From Cryptomeria japonica (lineage: Eukaryota; Streptophyta; Pinopsida; Cupressales; Cupressaceae), in NCBI RefSeq assembly GCF_030272615.1, contig NC_081406.1, forward strand, positions 462,114,072 through 462,178,071: a stretch of 64,000 bases of DNA, written 5' to 3'. Below the pieces are notes generated by a model. It did no database searches and had not been told where the DNA came from. It saw only the letters and a program-made list of their open reading frames with translations. Positions 22,811-33,544 of this stretch are shown piece by piece. Position numbers and translations under genes: made by a program. Position 1 is the stretch's first letter. Every line of letters starts with the position of its first letter.

Positions 22811-23225
22811 TTTTGGTGAAACCGACGTCCTATATCTTAATTTTGATTTCTTATTTGTTAGATCTAAATAATTGCAATGTGAACTTTAAAATTTCATTTC
22901 TGAGTTTGATCTTTTCGTGAAATTTAGAGGTTAATTGCATAAAAACCCTAATTTTTCATTTTGAGGAAATTAAGCGTGTGAAGTATATAATTTTTATTGT
23001 TTGTTTCACATCTAATTTATATTTCAAATTTGAAATTAAAATCAGTCTTTTTATTCTAAGAATTAAGTGGTTAAACAGTAAAACCCTAAATTTTAAGGGA
23101 TCTCCTATTTCGACCTTTGACTGCTTATTTGATCTATCTAAACATCTCCAAACCAGCCAATTTTCTGGAATCCATAGTAGAATCACAATATCTTTCATCT
23201 TTGAAAATTTCAAAAAATGTTGGTC

Positions 23226-23252
23226 GGACCATGCATAATTTACGCACAGTCC
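23226..23252. repeat. Hairpin motif copy 2 (H internal)
   Basis: GGACCATGC, spacer ATAATTTAC, GCACAGTCC. The arms pair with mismatches. Confidence 0.7.
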
Positions 23253-23838
23253 TTGACATTTATTCTGAAATTTGGGAGTTGGATTTGACTGTATTTTACT
23301 ACTTAAATCCAGAGATTTGGTTGATTCTATCAATTTTTAAACCTCCTAAGGTCGAAAAAAAAATCAAAATTGCATGTTTGATTTCCTTGCAATTTACAAA
23401 AAATCTAGATTTGAAATTGAACTTGTGCAAAATTTGGATCTTAATTCAATTTTTTAGATTTATCATTATTTTCAGATTTGTCTTCTTACTAAAAATATTC
23501 AAAATTTCAATTCCCTCCTTTTGGCAAAATTTCAAAATCAATTCGTTAGGATCTAAAACCCTAATTTTTAAATTAAATTGGAGTTTGTGCAAATTTCAAT
23601 CAAATTCATTAATTTTTAGTCCTCTAAACATTTTCCAAGTAGGCCCTATCCATTAGGTCTGGTATTCTTCAAAATTTTCTTTCAATTCATCATATTTCAC
23701 AAAACCCTAATTAGGTCCTATTTCAACATTCTGAGCTCAAATTCACCTATCTATAGATCATAAAATCACTAATTTTTTTGGAATTAGTAATAAAATCATC
23801 GTATCTATCATCCCTAAAAAATTCAAAAAAATTTGAAG

Positions 23839-23865
23839 GGATCATGCATAACTTACGCACAGTCC
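23839..23865. repeat. Hairpin motif copy 3 (H internal)
   Basis: GGATCATGC, spacer ATAACTTAC, GCACAGTCC. The spacer is identical to the LTR copies. Confidence 0.7.
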
Positions 23866-24432
23866 CTGACTTTTTTCCAGAAATTTTGGGAGACTGTTAG
23901 ACTATGTTTTACTGCTCAATTCTAGAAAATTGGTTGATTTTGTCAAATTTTGTTCTCTCTAACATTAAAAATAATCTCCACTTTCAACATTCAATTTTCA
24001 AGATATAGTTTAAAATTAAGTGGTTAATTAAGAACAACCCTAATTTTAAATTAAAAAATTTCAATTCAACAACTTTGAATCTATAAAACTAACAGATTTT
24101 TCAGGACACCCTAATTTTAATTTTCAATCTCTTTTGGATAATTATCATCATTCCTGGAAATTACACCATTCCTTCTTTAAATCAATTGGTTCATTTTTTA
24201 TAATCATTGTTCTTAGAATTCTGTGTTATTGAATTTTGCAACTTAGATTCCAAAATTCAAAATTCAAATTTTCCCTCCTAGCTCTCATTTGAATAACATT
24301 GTGGATTGCATAGTTTTTTAATTGTGTTTATTAAATTTATCTCATTGCATTCACTTCTTCCCTTTCAATTTAGAAAAATGTCAAATTTATTTCTATAAGA
24401 TGAATCATTTAAGTTGAAAGGATTTAAGATAT

Positions 24433-25596
24433 ATGAAAAATCCCCTTTTTGAGCCCTTAAATGATCCCTCTCCCAAAAAGTCTCCCCTAAAAGAGGACAT
24501 ATTGATGCAAGGAGGTACTTTTAACACTCTTCCTAATGATCTCCCTATTTGGGATGAACCATTAGAGGAAAATGTAGATTATTCTCTTCATATGATCCTC
24601 CCTCATGAGGGTACCTTGGTGAAAGATGATGATTTTAATAACACTTCACCTTCTATTCCTTCCAATAACCTTCCTTCCAAAGATGAAGCATTAATCACAT
24701 ATGATAGTCCTTTTCCTAATTAGTGTCTTAAACATAAAGATACCTTAGAACAAGAGGATGATATTATTTCTCATTATAATTCTCTCTCTCCCAAAAATCA
24801 AGGGCCTAACAAAAATCAAATCAATTCCATTCATGTTCCTAGGAAACCAAAAAATCTTCTTGATTATCATGTTGTGCCTTACACATATACTAATGAGGTA
24901 GTTGATGAGAACATAAGTGATGCATCATATGCATTCTTAGTTCCTACAGTCCTCTCTTCAGTTCACTCAAATACATCATCTCTGACCAAAGAAGTTCCTA
25001 AAGAATAACTCTTAGAGGATGATTGGGGGTCCTTATATTTCACTCCTACCTTTTCTAGAAAGTCTAAGATGCCTGAATTTCATATTCCAAATTTTTCTCT
25101 TAACACGAATCTTGAAAATGATTGATCCTTTTTAAACTTCAATCCAATTCCCCCTAAGAGTGAACCCTCTTTTGAATATACACATGGATGCAATGGACAA
25201 ATTCTTGAATGTGAGCGACAAAGTAATGAGATATCACAGTTTCCTTTGTCAACATCTTCTTCTCCATTGTCTTGTAAATCCACACCTTCTCATTCTAATT
25301 TTGAGCTACAACAAGAAAATGTGTTGACCAATATTCTAAATTCCAACTTAATATTACCCCTTTGTTCTAAATGAAGAATAAAACATAAACAACATTCTCA
25401 AAATTCTTCTTTTTGTAAATATCATCAAACCCATGGCCATTCTACTAATGAGTGGCAAGCTTTGAAAATAAAAATACAACATTAAATTGATTCAGGCATG
25501 TTAAAAATAACATCTGACAATGAATGGCATATTCATCATGATCATTTAAAATAACATTCAAGTTCCTATTATGTTTCTCCTAACTATGTGACGTAG
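24433..25596 (+). pseudogene. gag: Gag-like gene of element H, broken
   Basis: One frame runs from 24433 to a TAG at 25594-25596, about 388 codons. It is interrupted by six in-frame stops (24721, 25006, 25123, 25371, 25484 and 25549 or very near). The middle is rich in Ser, Pro, Asp and Asn with no domain. Near the end (25414 onward) is CKYHQTHGHSTNEW followed by QALKIKIQ and IDSGML. This resembles the zinc motif and following helix of Tat/Athila-type gag proteins (C-x2-H...G-H-x4-C, then LK..IQ.LID.G.L); here the last Cys is Trp. An upstream ATG at 24378 is in another frame. No protease or pol follows. Confidence 0.6.
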
Positions 25597-26715
25597 TTAG
25601 CCTACCTATTGGGGGGCTCCTTGTCATTCATGGTGGTACAATTTTAGGTGCAATCACACTTAGTGAGCAAGGTAATAGTCTATTTATTATTGCCTCTATG
25701 CTTGGGGGGAAAGAATATTCCTTTTCCTTTTTCTAAGGTTTCACTATTTTCATTATGGAGTACATTATTCATAATCTTGATGTCCTTTCTCGTATGGATT
25801 TCTCCTTCATGCAAGCATATGTCTGTTCCATGAGTGGGATCTTTTCCTTGCTTGAAATGATAAGTTTATTATGAACAATCTCTCCTTAGAGAACTTTTAT
25901 GAACCTTCTTCTTCTTTCTCTCTCTTTGAAAATTACCTCTTCTATTGTGTTATTCATAACTTGATGTCCTTTCTTGAATGGAGTTATCCTTCATGTCTAT
26001 TCAGTGGTTAGGATTTTTTCCTTGCTTAAAACGTTATGTCTCTTATGAGTAATCTCTCTCTAGAAGTTGTGTAATTCTTCTTATTGTCCTACACTTGGGG
26101 GGCAATTATATCTCTCCCTCTCACTTTCTCTAAGGATCCAAACTTTCCTATTTTGCAGATGGTGTGAGTTTTATTACTTGATGTCAGTCCTTGTGTGAAG
26201 TTGTTGTTGTTTACCCAAGGGTTCTCTCTTATACAAGATGTGTAAGTCCTTGACTCTAATCTCTTTCACACTTGGTAATGTACATCTATAATAAATTCAC
26301 CTATCCCCATTGGGATAAAAGTGAGTCATCCTTCATCAAGAATCCCTTTCACCTAGCAATATGAGGAAGGGTTGAATTCTTGTTCTCTTCTGGGCTTTGT
26401 TCTAGAAGATGTTATATTTGTCTAAGAGAACTCCTCTTGGAGGTAGATGTCTTTTGAGAAAATATCTCTTCTCCTCCAAGGATCTCCTTTATACTTATAG
26501 AAATATATCTCTTTTCAACTATCTTATCCTTTCTTGAAGAGTATTCCCTCTCTTGCTTGGATTTATGACATTGTTTCATGATGGATATCTTCTTGGTGTC
26601 AAAGGTAGGTATCCTTGTTCTACTTTCCTTAAGATATCAACATTCAACTACATTGACATCTTAAGGGGGGGGCACCCATACTGCTCCTTTTGTATTATAT
26701 TTCTCTTGCGCATTG
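25597..26715 (+). other. Noncoding 3' internal region of H
   Basis: No domain. Contains an imperfect tandem duplication of about 184 bp (ATTCATAA...TTGATGTCCTTTC at 25768 and 25952) and several G runs near 25611, 25707, 26098 and 26666. The G runs resemble repeated purine-tract-like signals. Confidence 0.55.
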
Positions 26716-27180
26716 TATCTCTTATACAATACTTGGGTCATTCTCGAAACCAGAGGGAAACCTCTTAGAGCGAGATGTCACCACTTTTGTCTTATACAGT
26801 GGGTCATTCTCACAACCAGAGGGCAACCTCTTAGAGTGAGATGTTGTCACTTTTCTGTTATACACTGTGTCATTCTTGGAACAAGAGGGCAGCCTCTTAG
26901 AGTGATATGTCACCACTTTTATCTTATACAGTGGGTCATTCTCAGAACTAGAGGGTAGCCTCTTAGAGCGAGATATCACCACTTTTTTCTTAGGCAATGG
27001 GTCATTCTCAGAACCAGAGGGCAACCTTTAGAGAGAGATGTCACCACTTTTATCTTATAAAGTGGGTCATCCTCGAAACCAAAGGGCAGCCTCTTAGAGT
27101 GAGATTCCACAAATTTTCTCTTATGAAGGGTGATTATTCTTGGAATCGGAGCATAGTCTCTTAGAGCGAGATGTCATGCC
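26716..27180. repeat. 66-bp minisatellite in H internal region
   Basis: Seven imperfect copies of a unit with GGGTCATTCTC, CCAGAGGGCA, CCTCTTAGAG and GAGATGTCACCACTTTT. The GTCATTCT landmark falls at 26737, 26803, 26869, 26935, 27001 and 27066, then a decayed copy near 27130. Spacing is 66 or 65 bp. Because 66 is a multiple of three, both strands show open frames encoding 22-residue repeats. I see no evidence that these are translated. Confidence 0.88.
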
Positions 27181-27854
27181 TTTCTTGATATTTGTACTAT
27201 ACATCTTATACAAGTTGTAGCATACTTGTGCATAGACTCCTATGAGGTGCTTTGAACCTGACTTGCACACTTGTGCATGAGGTTGAGTGGAACTAACAGT
27301 GTTCTCACTCTCCTCCCTTACATGGATCACCTAGATAGAATCTAGGGGCTATTTTTCCATGTCCTTTTTTCTCCATGGATCACCTAGTTCTAGGGGCAAG
27401 ATGTTCATGGTTCCTTTTGTTTGCCTTTGCTCTCATGGATCACCAAAGTGTGTATTCGTGTTCTCTTTCTTCTTCCTCTCATGATCTCATAGTTTTATTA
27501 TTGATGGTTCATGGATGATGCCAACTTTTCTCTTTTATGTGATTATATTTGTTCATGAGATTGTATTTTATGTTTCAAGAATGATATTAATTGATTGAGA
27601 TATTTTTCATATCGGGGTCTCTTCGACTAGTTGAATTGAGGTCTTACGATATTAGCTTTTATAGCGTGCCTTTTTATGTGCACTCGCATATGTTTGAGTG
27701 AGTTAAAATCCAAAGATCAGGGGCTTGGTTCCTTGACATTTGACATCTTATACTCCTTGTGATATTTCTCTGCATCTCTCATCTTCATCTCTCTTTCTTC
27801 TACTTTACCGACAATATTGGCATAAGTCATACTCCCGCTAAAGTGGGGGCTAAA
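27181..27854 (+). other. H 3' internal region and polypurine tract
   Basis: No domain. It has repeated CATGGATCACC phrases near 27321-27445. It ends at AAAGTGGGGGCTAAAT (27839-27854), a purine-rich tract abutting the 3' LTR. Confidence 0.6.
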
Positions 27855-28207
27855 TTTAGTGTCATAAAATTGCATCCCTTACAATTTTGAATGCATTTTA
27901 GACCCCTTACCCTGGCGATATCATCTCCTATGCCCGATCGGGATCCATCTATGTCTCCACCATGGAATCGGGCCTCATTTCTACACTTTACAACTTGTTT
28001 AGACCATGTTTTAGGCCCCCAAAATGAATACGACTATGGTGTGGTACCCCTGTCCCCTTAGGATAGGGATGTGGTGCCCTTGTCCTCCCTCTTTGTGTGG
28101 CCCCAATATGGGTCCATCTGACCCTTGGACTTAAATTATCTTTTGGGAATTAAATTTCCCCCCTTTGTTGGCCTTTGGTGAAGGGATAATTAACCCTCCA
28201 AGGAAGG

Positions 28208-28214
28208 TATAAAA
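28208..28214 (+). promoter_or_regulatory. TATA box of H 3' LTR
   Basis: TATAAAA followed by GGGGATCTAG, identical in context to 2232-2238. Confidence 0.7.
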
Positions 28215-28755
28215 GGGGATCTAGTCCTCTCATTTTCATGAGCAAAAATTGTGAAAACAAGTGAAAGGTCTCCATTATTGTCATCAAGCATTCAAGTCTA
28301 AAAGTCTTCAAGCATCCATCAAGTCTTCTTCTTCATGTGTCTTCTTCACTCATCCATTGGAGCAACATTACAACATTCATTTGAAAGCATGTGTCTATGT
28401 TAGGGTTTTGTCATGTTACATGCCATTTCATGCAACACTTGTAATTAAATTCAAGAAGCAAAGCAACCATCATCAACAAATTTCAGATCTACAAGGTATA
28501 CATTTTCATTATTTACCATCATCAACAAATTGCAAATCTACAAGGTATACATTTTCATTATTTACATTTAAGAATTTGTAATTACTTTATTTCAAGGTTG
28601 ATTCCTCAACTGGGATTTCACTAAGGCAAACTCCTATTTACAAGCCTTCTTCCCTTCTTTTCTGTGTGCAGGTTGCAGGTGCACGGTTGTAATTGCTGAT
28701 TTAGGATTCATTTGCAGAGATGAAAAAACCCTTTTCATCTTGTGGATTTTTTGGA

Positions 28756-28782
28756 GGATCGTGCATAACTTACGAACGGCCC
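28756..28782. repeat. Hairpin motif copy 4 (H 3' LTR)
   Basis: GGATCGTGC, spacer ATAACTTAC, GAACGGCCC. Arms are weaker than in the 5' LTR copy. Confidence 0.7.
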
Positions 28783-29129
28783 CGATGAATTTTCTCCAAA
28801 TTTGTAGGGTAAGTCTGTATCAGTCTAAATACCTCAGATATGAAGTTACAACATGATCCTCAATTGGTAGCTCCTTATTTTATCCATTTTGTCTTCATTT
28901 TCTGCATAGTCAACAAGTCAACTCTTCTACTTACAAAAGAGGATAAATTGCATTGCACCCTTGAAATTCACTTAGGATTCAGATCCTTATTCACTCTAGG
29001 GTTTGGATCTAGTGAATTCAACCCCTCTGTTGAATGTAAATTATCTCCAAGTGAATATCATCCTAGTGATTTCCTTTCTCTCCCCCAGGTGAGGAATCAC
29101 TAGGGTTCAATTTTCCACTTTACACACAT

Positions 29130-29410
29130 ATATTTGGTGTTTATTGTATAAATGTGTGGATTTTTTATGTTGATTTATTGTTGCATCATTAAGGAATTAG
29201 AAATGAGTTGATTTGGTTTTTTGATAAGTTCTTCACCCCTATCTCTATATATTGTGTGTCCTTCACATTTCAGTAGAGATTTAAAAATGTGTAAAATGAA
29301 TGCTTGAGCCTAGGGATATTTAAACTTGTGAATTAAATTTTGTGTGAGGTCAATGGGTGTTGTCTTCTCTCTTTTTTGGTGTTCAATCCAACGCAAAGCA
29401 ATTCAATTGT
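29130..29410. other. Unassigned AT-rich flank
   Basis: Sequence between the H target duplication and the CCCTAA-like region. No recognisable gene. Confidence 0.5.
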
Positions 29411-30215
29411 TTTTTTGGGTTCCCTAACACTAAACTAAATTGAACTATAACCCTAGAAACCAAATTGAATATTAATCATAACCATAAAACAAATTAAATC
29501 CTATCCCTTATCCTAATTAAACACTAGCTAGATTGAACCCTAATCTTAAATAAACACTAAACCAAATTGAACTCTAATTCTAAATATACACTAAACCAGA
29601 TTGATTTGATACCTTTTAAATGAAATTGTAACCTAACCTTAACACTAAATCAAATCAAAATTGAATTCTAACATTGTCCCAAATTCAACCCTCACACTAA
29701 ACCAAACAAACCCTAACCCTATCACTAAACCAAAGTGAACGCTAACCCTAAACCAAACCAAATCTAAATCATAAGCCAAATCAAACCTTAACACTAAACT
29801 AAATACCAAAATCGTAACCCTCAATAAAATTCAACCCCATACTTGTAAACATATAATTGTACCCTAACCCTAATAGTAAACAAAATTAAAAATAAACCTT
29901 AAAATTAAAACATGGTGAATCCTAACTTGAAACAAAATTAAACACTAAACTAAATTGAACCCTAACCCTAACTCTAAATTAAATCATGCACTAACTCTTA
30001 CAATAAACCTAATCAAAATTAACTTAAAACTGAATTAAGCAAAACTAATTGGTGAAGGGCACCTAAATAATTAACTTGAAACAAAATTACACACTAAATT
30101 AAATTAAAACCTAACCCTAATCCTTATTGAGTTAAGGCTACTATTTTAATCCCAATCCTAACTTTAGTTCTAAATCCAAAATTGAACCAAATAGAATCCT
30201 AAATCTAACACTTTA
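29411..30215 (-). repeat. Degenerate CCCTAA-oriented telomere-like array
   Basis: Irregular repeats of ACCCTAACCCTAA and AACACTAAACCAAATTGAAC type. Spacing is closer to 18-24 bp than 6 or 7, with CCCTAA embedded. It has diverged so far that the unit is uncertain. Orientation is opposite to the arrays at 34560-38340 and 41200-42900. Confidence 0.65.
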
Positions 30216-30375
30216 CCGATCCAATATATAACCATACAATAATATATAATTAAAAATTAATTTATTTACTGTCTTCCAATTTGTACTGGGACTACGACTA
30301 GTTTAAATATATTTAATAATATACATAGAATAAGCCAAGAGATATTACACTTTAATGTGATAAATTACCCTTCTC

Positions 30376-30380
<5 letters not shown>
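30216..30380. other. AT-rich spacer
   Basis: No gene or repeat unit that I recognise. Confidence 0.5.

Positions 30381-30444
<64 letters not shown>
30381..30444. repeat. (TA)32 microsatellite
   Basis: Uninterrupted TA dinucleotides over 64 bp. Confidence 0.97.
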
Positions 30445-30446
<2 letters not shown>

Positions 30447-30479
30447 CTAATAGAAAATGTCAAAATATTCAATTTAATA

Positions 30480-31070
30480 TATAATGTAGAGTTAGATATA
30501 ACACATTTTACCTAATATTAATGTAAAATGTAAAAATATAATTCAAAATGTAAAACTCAAGATCCAATGTCAAACGTAAATCATAATAATATTTTATAGA
30601 ATTCATCCTATTTCAAGAAAAATGACATAAAATTTTAAAAAATAAAACCTAATATATAATTGAAAATGTAAAAGTCAAGATCCAATGTCAAACATAAATC
30701 ATAATAAATTTTTTTTAGTATTCATCACCATTTCAAGGAAAATGGCATTAAATTTAAAAAAATAAAATATGATAGGAATTACCAATTTTAATTTAAAATA
30801 TAAAAATGCTAAACTTAATATAAAATCATTTTGTTTTAAATTTTATAATTAATATTCTCTTTATATTTTATTTTTTTTAAATAATTAACATATTTATTAC
30901 AATTTAAAATAAAATGTTAAATATTCAATTAAATTTAAAATGTAGAGTTAGATATAAAATATTTTACATAATATTATATTGTAAAATGTAAAAATTTAAA
31001 ACCTCATATGCAATTCAAAATGTACAATTTAAGATTCAATGTCAAACATAAGTCATATATATTTAGTTCA
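30480..31070. repeat. AT-rich imperfect repeats (118-bp and ~456-bp spacing)
   Basis: AATGTAGAGTTAGATATA recurs at 30483 and 30939 (456 bp apart). GATCCAATGTCAAAC recurs at 30561 and 30679, and as GATTCAATGTCAAAC near 31033. The pattern suggests an old satellite-like or element-derived repeat. No coding. Confidence 0.6.
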
Positions 31071-31800
31071 AAATAATACACCTCTAAATACAAGTTCATT
31101 TAATTTTATTCATTAGGTCAAGTTCTTATCAAGAATTCAATATATTAAAAAAATATATATATACAACTATATATGCAATTTTTTTTTTATAAATTTTAAA
31201 TACTATTTATTTTTTCTTTGTAATATTTACATTGTGATATCAAATTATTTCCAAACATATACTAGTTTAGCTTTAACCTACTTAAAAAAACAAACAAATA
31301 TTGATAATTATTATGTTTCGATCAACATTTTACACAAAATATTATCTATTCAAAATCATTATGTGACAAAATTGAATTCAATATAGTCAATTTCTTAAGG
31401 TAGATCATTCATGTGAAAAACAATGATAATAATATAAATAAAATATTTATAGATCATATTAGTTTACAAAATTTACACATAATATTGTGTTTTATATTTT
31501 ATTAAATTCTTTATTTTTTGTTTGACCTTTATAGTTCTATTCATTAATTCCATTTATGTTTTTGATATTAAAAGCAGTGAAAAAAATGAGGGGGCTGACT
31601 CATAGGAACAAATAGAAGGTCAGTGGCAGAACCACTATCCACATATAATCAACATAGTAGCAGCCTTTTGCCTCTATCAAAAACAAAGATCATCCTATGA
31701 GAGTTTATCAACAATAAAGTAATACTAATCAGAGTTTTAGCCATTTGCAATGCAGGGCAATAAACAAAGAAGTATAAACAAAAGCATAACCTAGCCTTAT
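31071..31800. other. Unassigned AT-rich sequence
   Basis: No recognisable coding or structured repeat. The last 200 bp are less AT-rich and may be the 3' flank of the minus-strand pseudo-ORF that follows. Confidence 0.5.
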
Positions 31801-31828
31801 CCGCCCAGTGGCTAGTAGATATAGACAA

Positions 31829-33118
31829 TTATTTCTTTTTCCCATTGCTCTTCTTAGGGAGCAACTTTCTAGCCCATTCCTTAGTGAGGAATTTGAACAA
31901 GGCTTTGTAATCCTCGTCCTCCTTGCCTTTCCCTTTGGTCGTTCTTTCCTGCATGAGGCACAGAGTAGTAACCGAGCATCGCATAAAATTCAGAGCAAAT
32001 TTGGAAACATCGTGCATCTTGGACTCCGCCGCCTCCAGTCTGCTGGTGATCAGCTACACATTGTCAGAGAGGGCCTCCATTTTTTTCTCTAGCTCCGCCA
32101 GGTTGGTTTCCTCCTCCTCTTTCACGCTGCTGGCCTCCTCCACTACCATAATTTTTTCCAGCATGAAGGTCGGGGAGGGGAAATTGGGAGGCTTCGGACT
32201 CTTGGATGAAGTGGGGCTTTCCAAAATCTAGGTGGAGCTCACAGAATGAGGGGTCGGATTATTCTGGGCCAAGGCCATTTTATCATTCATAATGGAATTG
32301 TTGGTGTCGTGCGAGGAGGAGGGGTCTCTCAGGGATTTTTCTGAGGGTTTAGAGGCCAGTTTACTAGAATGATGGGAGCTATTGGCTTCTTTAGTAATTT
32401 CCATATCAGAGTCAATCTCTTGGATTTTGACTTTCTTGGGAGTTCTCACCTCCTCCGGAGAGCAAGTTTTGGTTTTCTTGTTGTAGGAGCCAATTTTCGG
32501 GACAAAGATGGAATGGGGCAGGTAGAGGGTGAGGTGAAAGTTATACAGACGGAGAATGAGGCCCTGGTGCAGGATGGGAAAATCTTTCCCTTTTTTCTTA
32601 GCTTCGGCTATATCTTTAACATTAGTGTCCATAGAATGCAACAAAAAGAACGAAATGGAAATAAAGTCTTTATTCCTCAAGTGGTTTAGGAAAGGGAGAT
32701 GGTAGTAGTAGAATATGCCATACCTTCCCTCCAACGTAAAATACTTCATCATGATATAGAAGACCTCATCCCACGGGTGAGGGAGCTCCTCCCTGTTGAA
32801 GCCACCCACCCTCTTGATAGGGTTTTCGCCCTAGCGGAAGAACTGGTTAAGGCTAGTGGAATCTGCAATACGACTCTATTTTTTCCATTTCCTTCTCTCC
32901 ATAGAAAGACCCATCGCCTGGGCTATAACCTCTTCACTGATTTTGAAAGAGATTCCCCCCATGGTGACCCTTCTGTCTTCCCAGGAAGTCACAAATTGTT
33001 TGGATAGTCTTTCGTCATTTCCCTTCATACTCTCCATGAATTTGTCAATGCCACCTTTCAAGTAGATGAACCATGCCGCCAGTTTAGCTTTGAACTCATC
33101 CACTTTATTGGGTTCGAG
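31829..33118 (-). pseudogene. Unidentified ~430-codon pseudo-ORF, probably repeat-derived
   Basis: One frame can be followed on the minus strand from about 33145 to 31829 with four in-frame stops (32876, 32822 or near, 32228 and 32018-32080) and no frameshift. N-terminal part: hydrophobic and basic, with TSWEDRRVTMGGISFKISEE then GLSMERRKWKK. Middle: HPWDEVFYIMMKYFTLEGRY and YYYHLPFLNHLRNK, then a linker rich in Ser, Lys and Pro. Near the end a coiled-coil-like acidic stretch (KEEEETNLAELEKKMEALSD) and a Lys-rich tail. The N-terminal half is reminiscent of plant transposon-associated ORFs of unknown function, but I cannot name a family. Preservation of one frame over 1.3 kb argues for a real protein ancestor. 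Confidence 0.6.
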
Positions 33119-33544
33119 TCTAAGTTTGTCCCCCCCATTCTTGAATCCTCCAACTTAACAGAATGAAAGTAACTTTCAGAAAAACGCAGAGCTGAGCCAA
33201 GCTTAAGGTAGAGTTGATAAAACGATTGTGCCAAACTTGGATTAAGAGGACGTAATAATCAGAGTGATTATTATCTCTTAAGTTCAAGTAGATATCAAAA
33301 ACAGAAAATCTACTTGGAATGTGTGAACCTTCACTCGAGCCAATGTGATTTGACATTTCCCCATCGCTGCATTTATCATTGCCAGTTGGTTCCATTCGGG
33401 TAATAATTAGGAAGTAATCATTCCCGATGTTTGTATTGTCATCATTAATCCATCCATTGTGGGAGTGGTGACTCATCCTGCTTTTGATATGTGACCATCT
33501 GGGATAGTAATGAGCGAGATTCTCATGCCAACTTGAAGTTTGAA
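33119..33544. other. Spacer between two minus-strand pseudogenes
   Basis: About 425 bp with no domain that I recognise. It may be 3' untranslated sequence of the RNase H-bearing element. Confidence 0.45.

Larger units (their letters stand above)
22811..24432 (+). other. Noncoding 5' internal region of H with ~613-bp imperfect duplication
   Basis: AT-rich, no domain. Two related segments about 613 bp apart each have a hairpin-like motif (23226-23252, 23839-23865). Each motif is followed by the phrases GAAATTTTGGGAG or GAAATTTGGGAG and then TTGGTTGATT. It looks like an old tandem duplication. Many ACCCTAATTTT-like strings occur but are not organised as an array. Confidence 0.6.
1880..29124 (+). 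mobile_element. Element H: non-autonomous Ty3/Tat-like LTR retrotransposon hosting a nest
   Basis: The two LTRs can be aligned end to end. The 5' LTR is in three pieces (1880-2569, 15654-15727, 22354-22810), and the 3' LTR is continuous (27855-29124). The same 5 bases, CACAT, occur at 1875-1879 and 29125-29129, which fixes both outer ends. The internal region (22811-27854) holds a decayed gag-like frame with a Tat/Athila-style zinc motif. No protease, reverse transcriptase or integrase is visible. It ends in a purine-rich tract (AAAGTGGGGGCTAAAT) of the kind seen before 3' LTRs of Tat-type elements. Without its insertions the element is about 7.5 kb. I could not assign a primer tRNA: the sequence after the 5' LTR (TTTTGGTGAAACCGACG) is not one I recognise. 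The family assignment is inference; the boundaries are well supported. Confidence 0.85.
27855..29124 (+). repeat. H 3' LTR
   Basis: 1270 bp, continuous. TATA box TATAAAA at 28208-28214. Contains a 49-bp tandem duplication (28468-28516 and 28517-28565) absent from the 5' LTR. Ends CTTTACA, followed by target duplication CACAT (29125-29129). The first two bases are TT where TG is expected. Confidence 0.88.

Noticed and set aside
23117-23656. 179-codon frame in H's internal region
   Set aside because: Phe/Ile/Leu-rich because the DNA is AT-rich. No domain, and it is not kept in the related duplicate downstream.
26713-27024. 22-residue repeat proteins on both strands of the 66-bp array
   Set aside because: The unit length is a multiple of three, so frames stay open by default. 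There is no start context, domain or flanking gene.
26716-27180. CRISPR-like array
   Set aside because: Units are contiguous with no unique spacers, lie in a plant retroelement, and have no cas genes.
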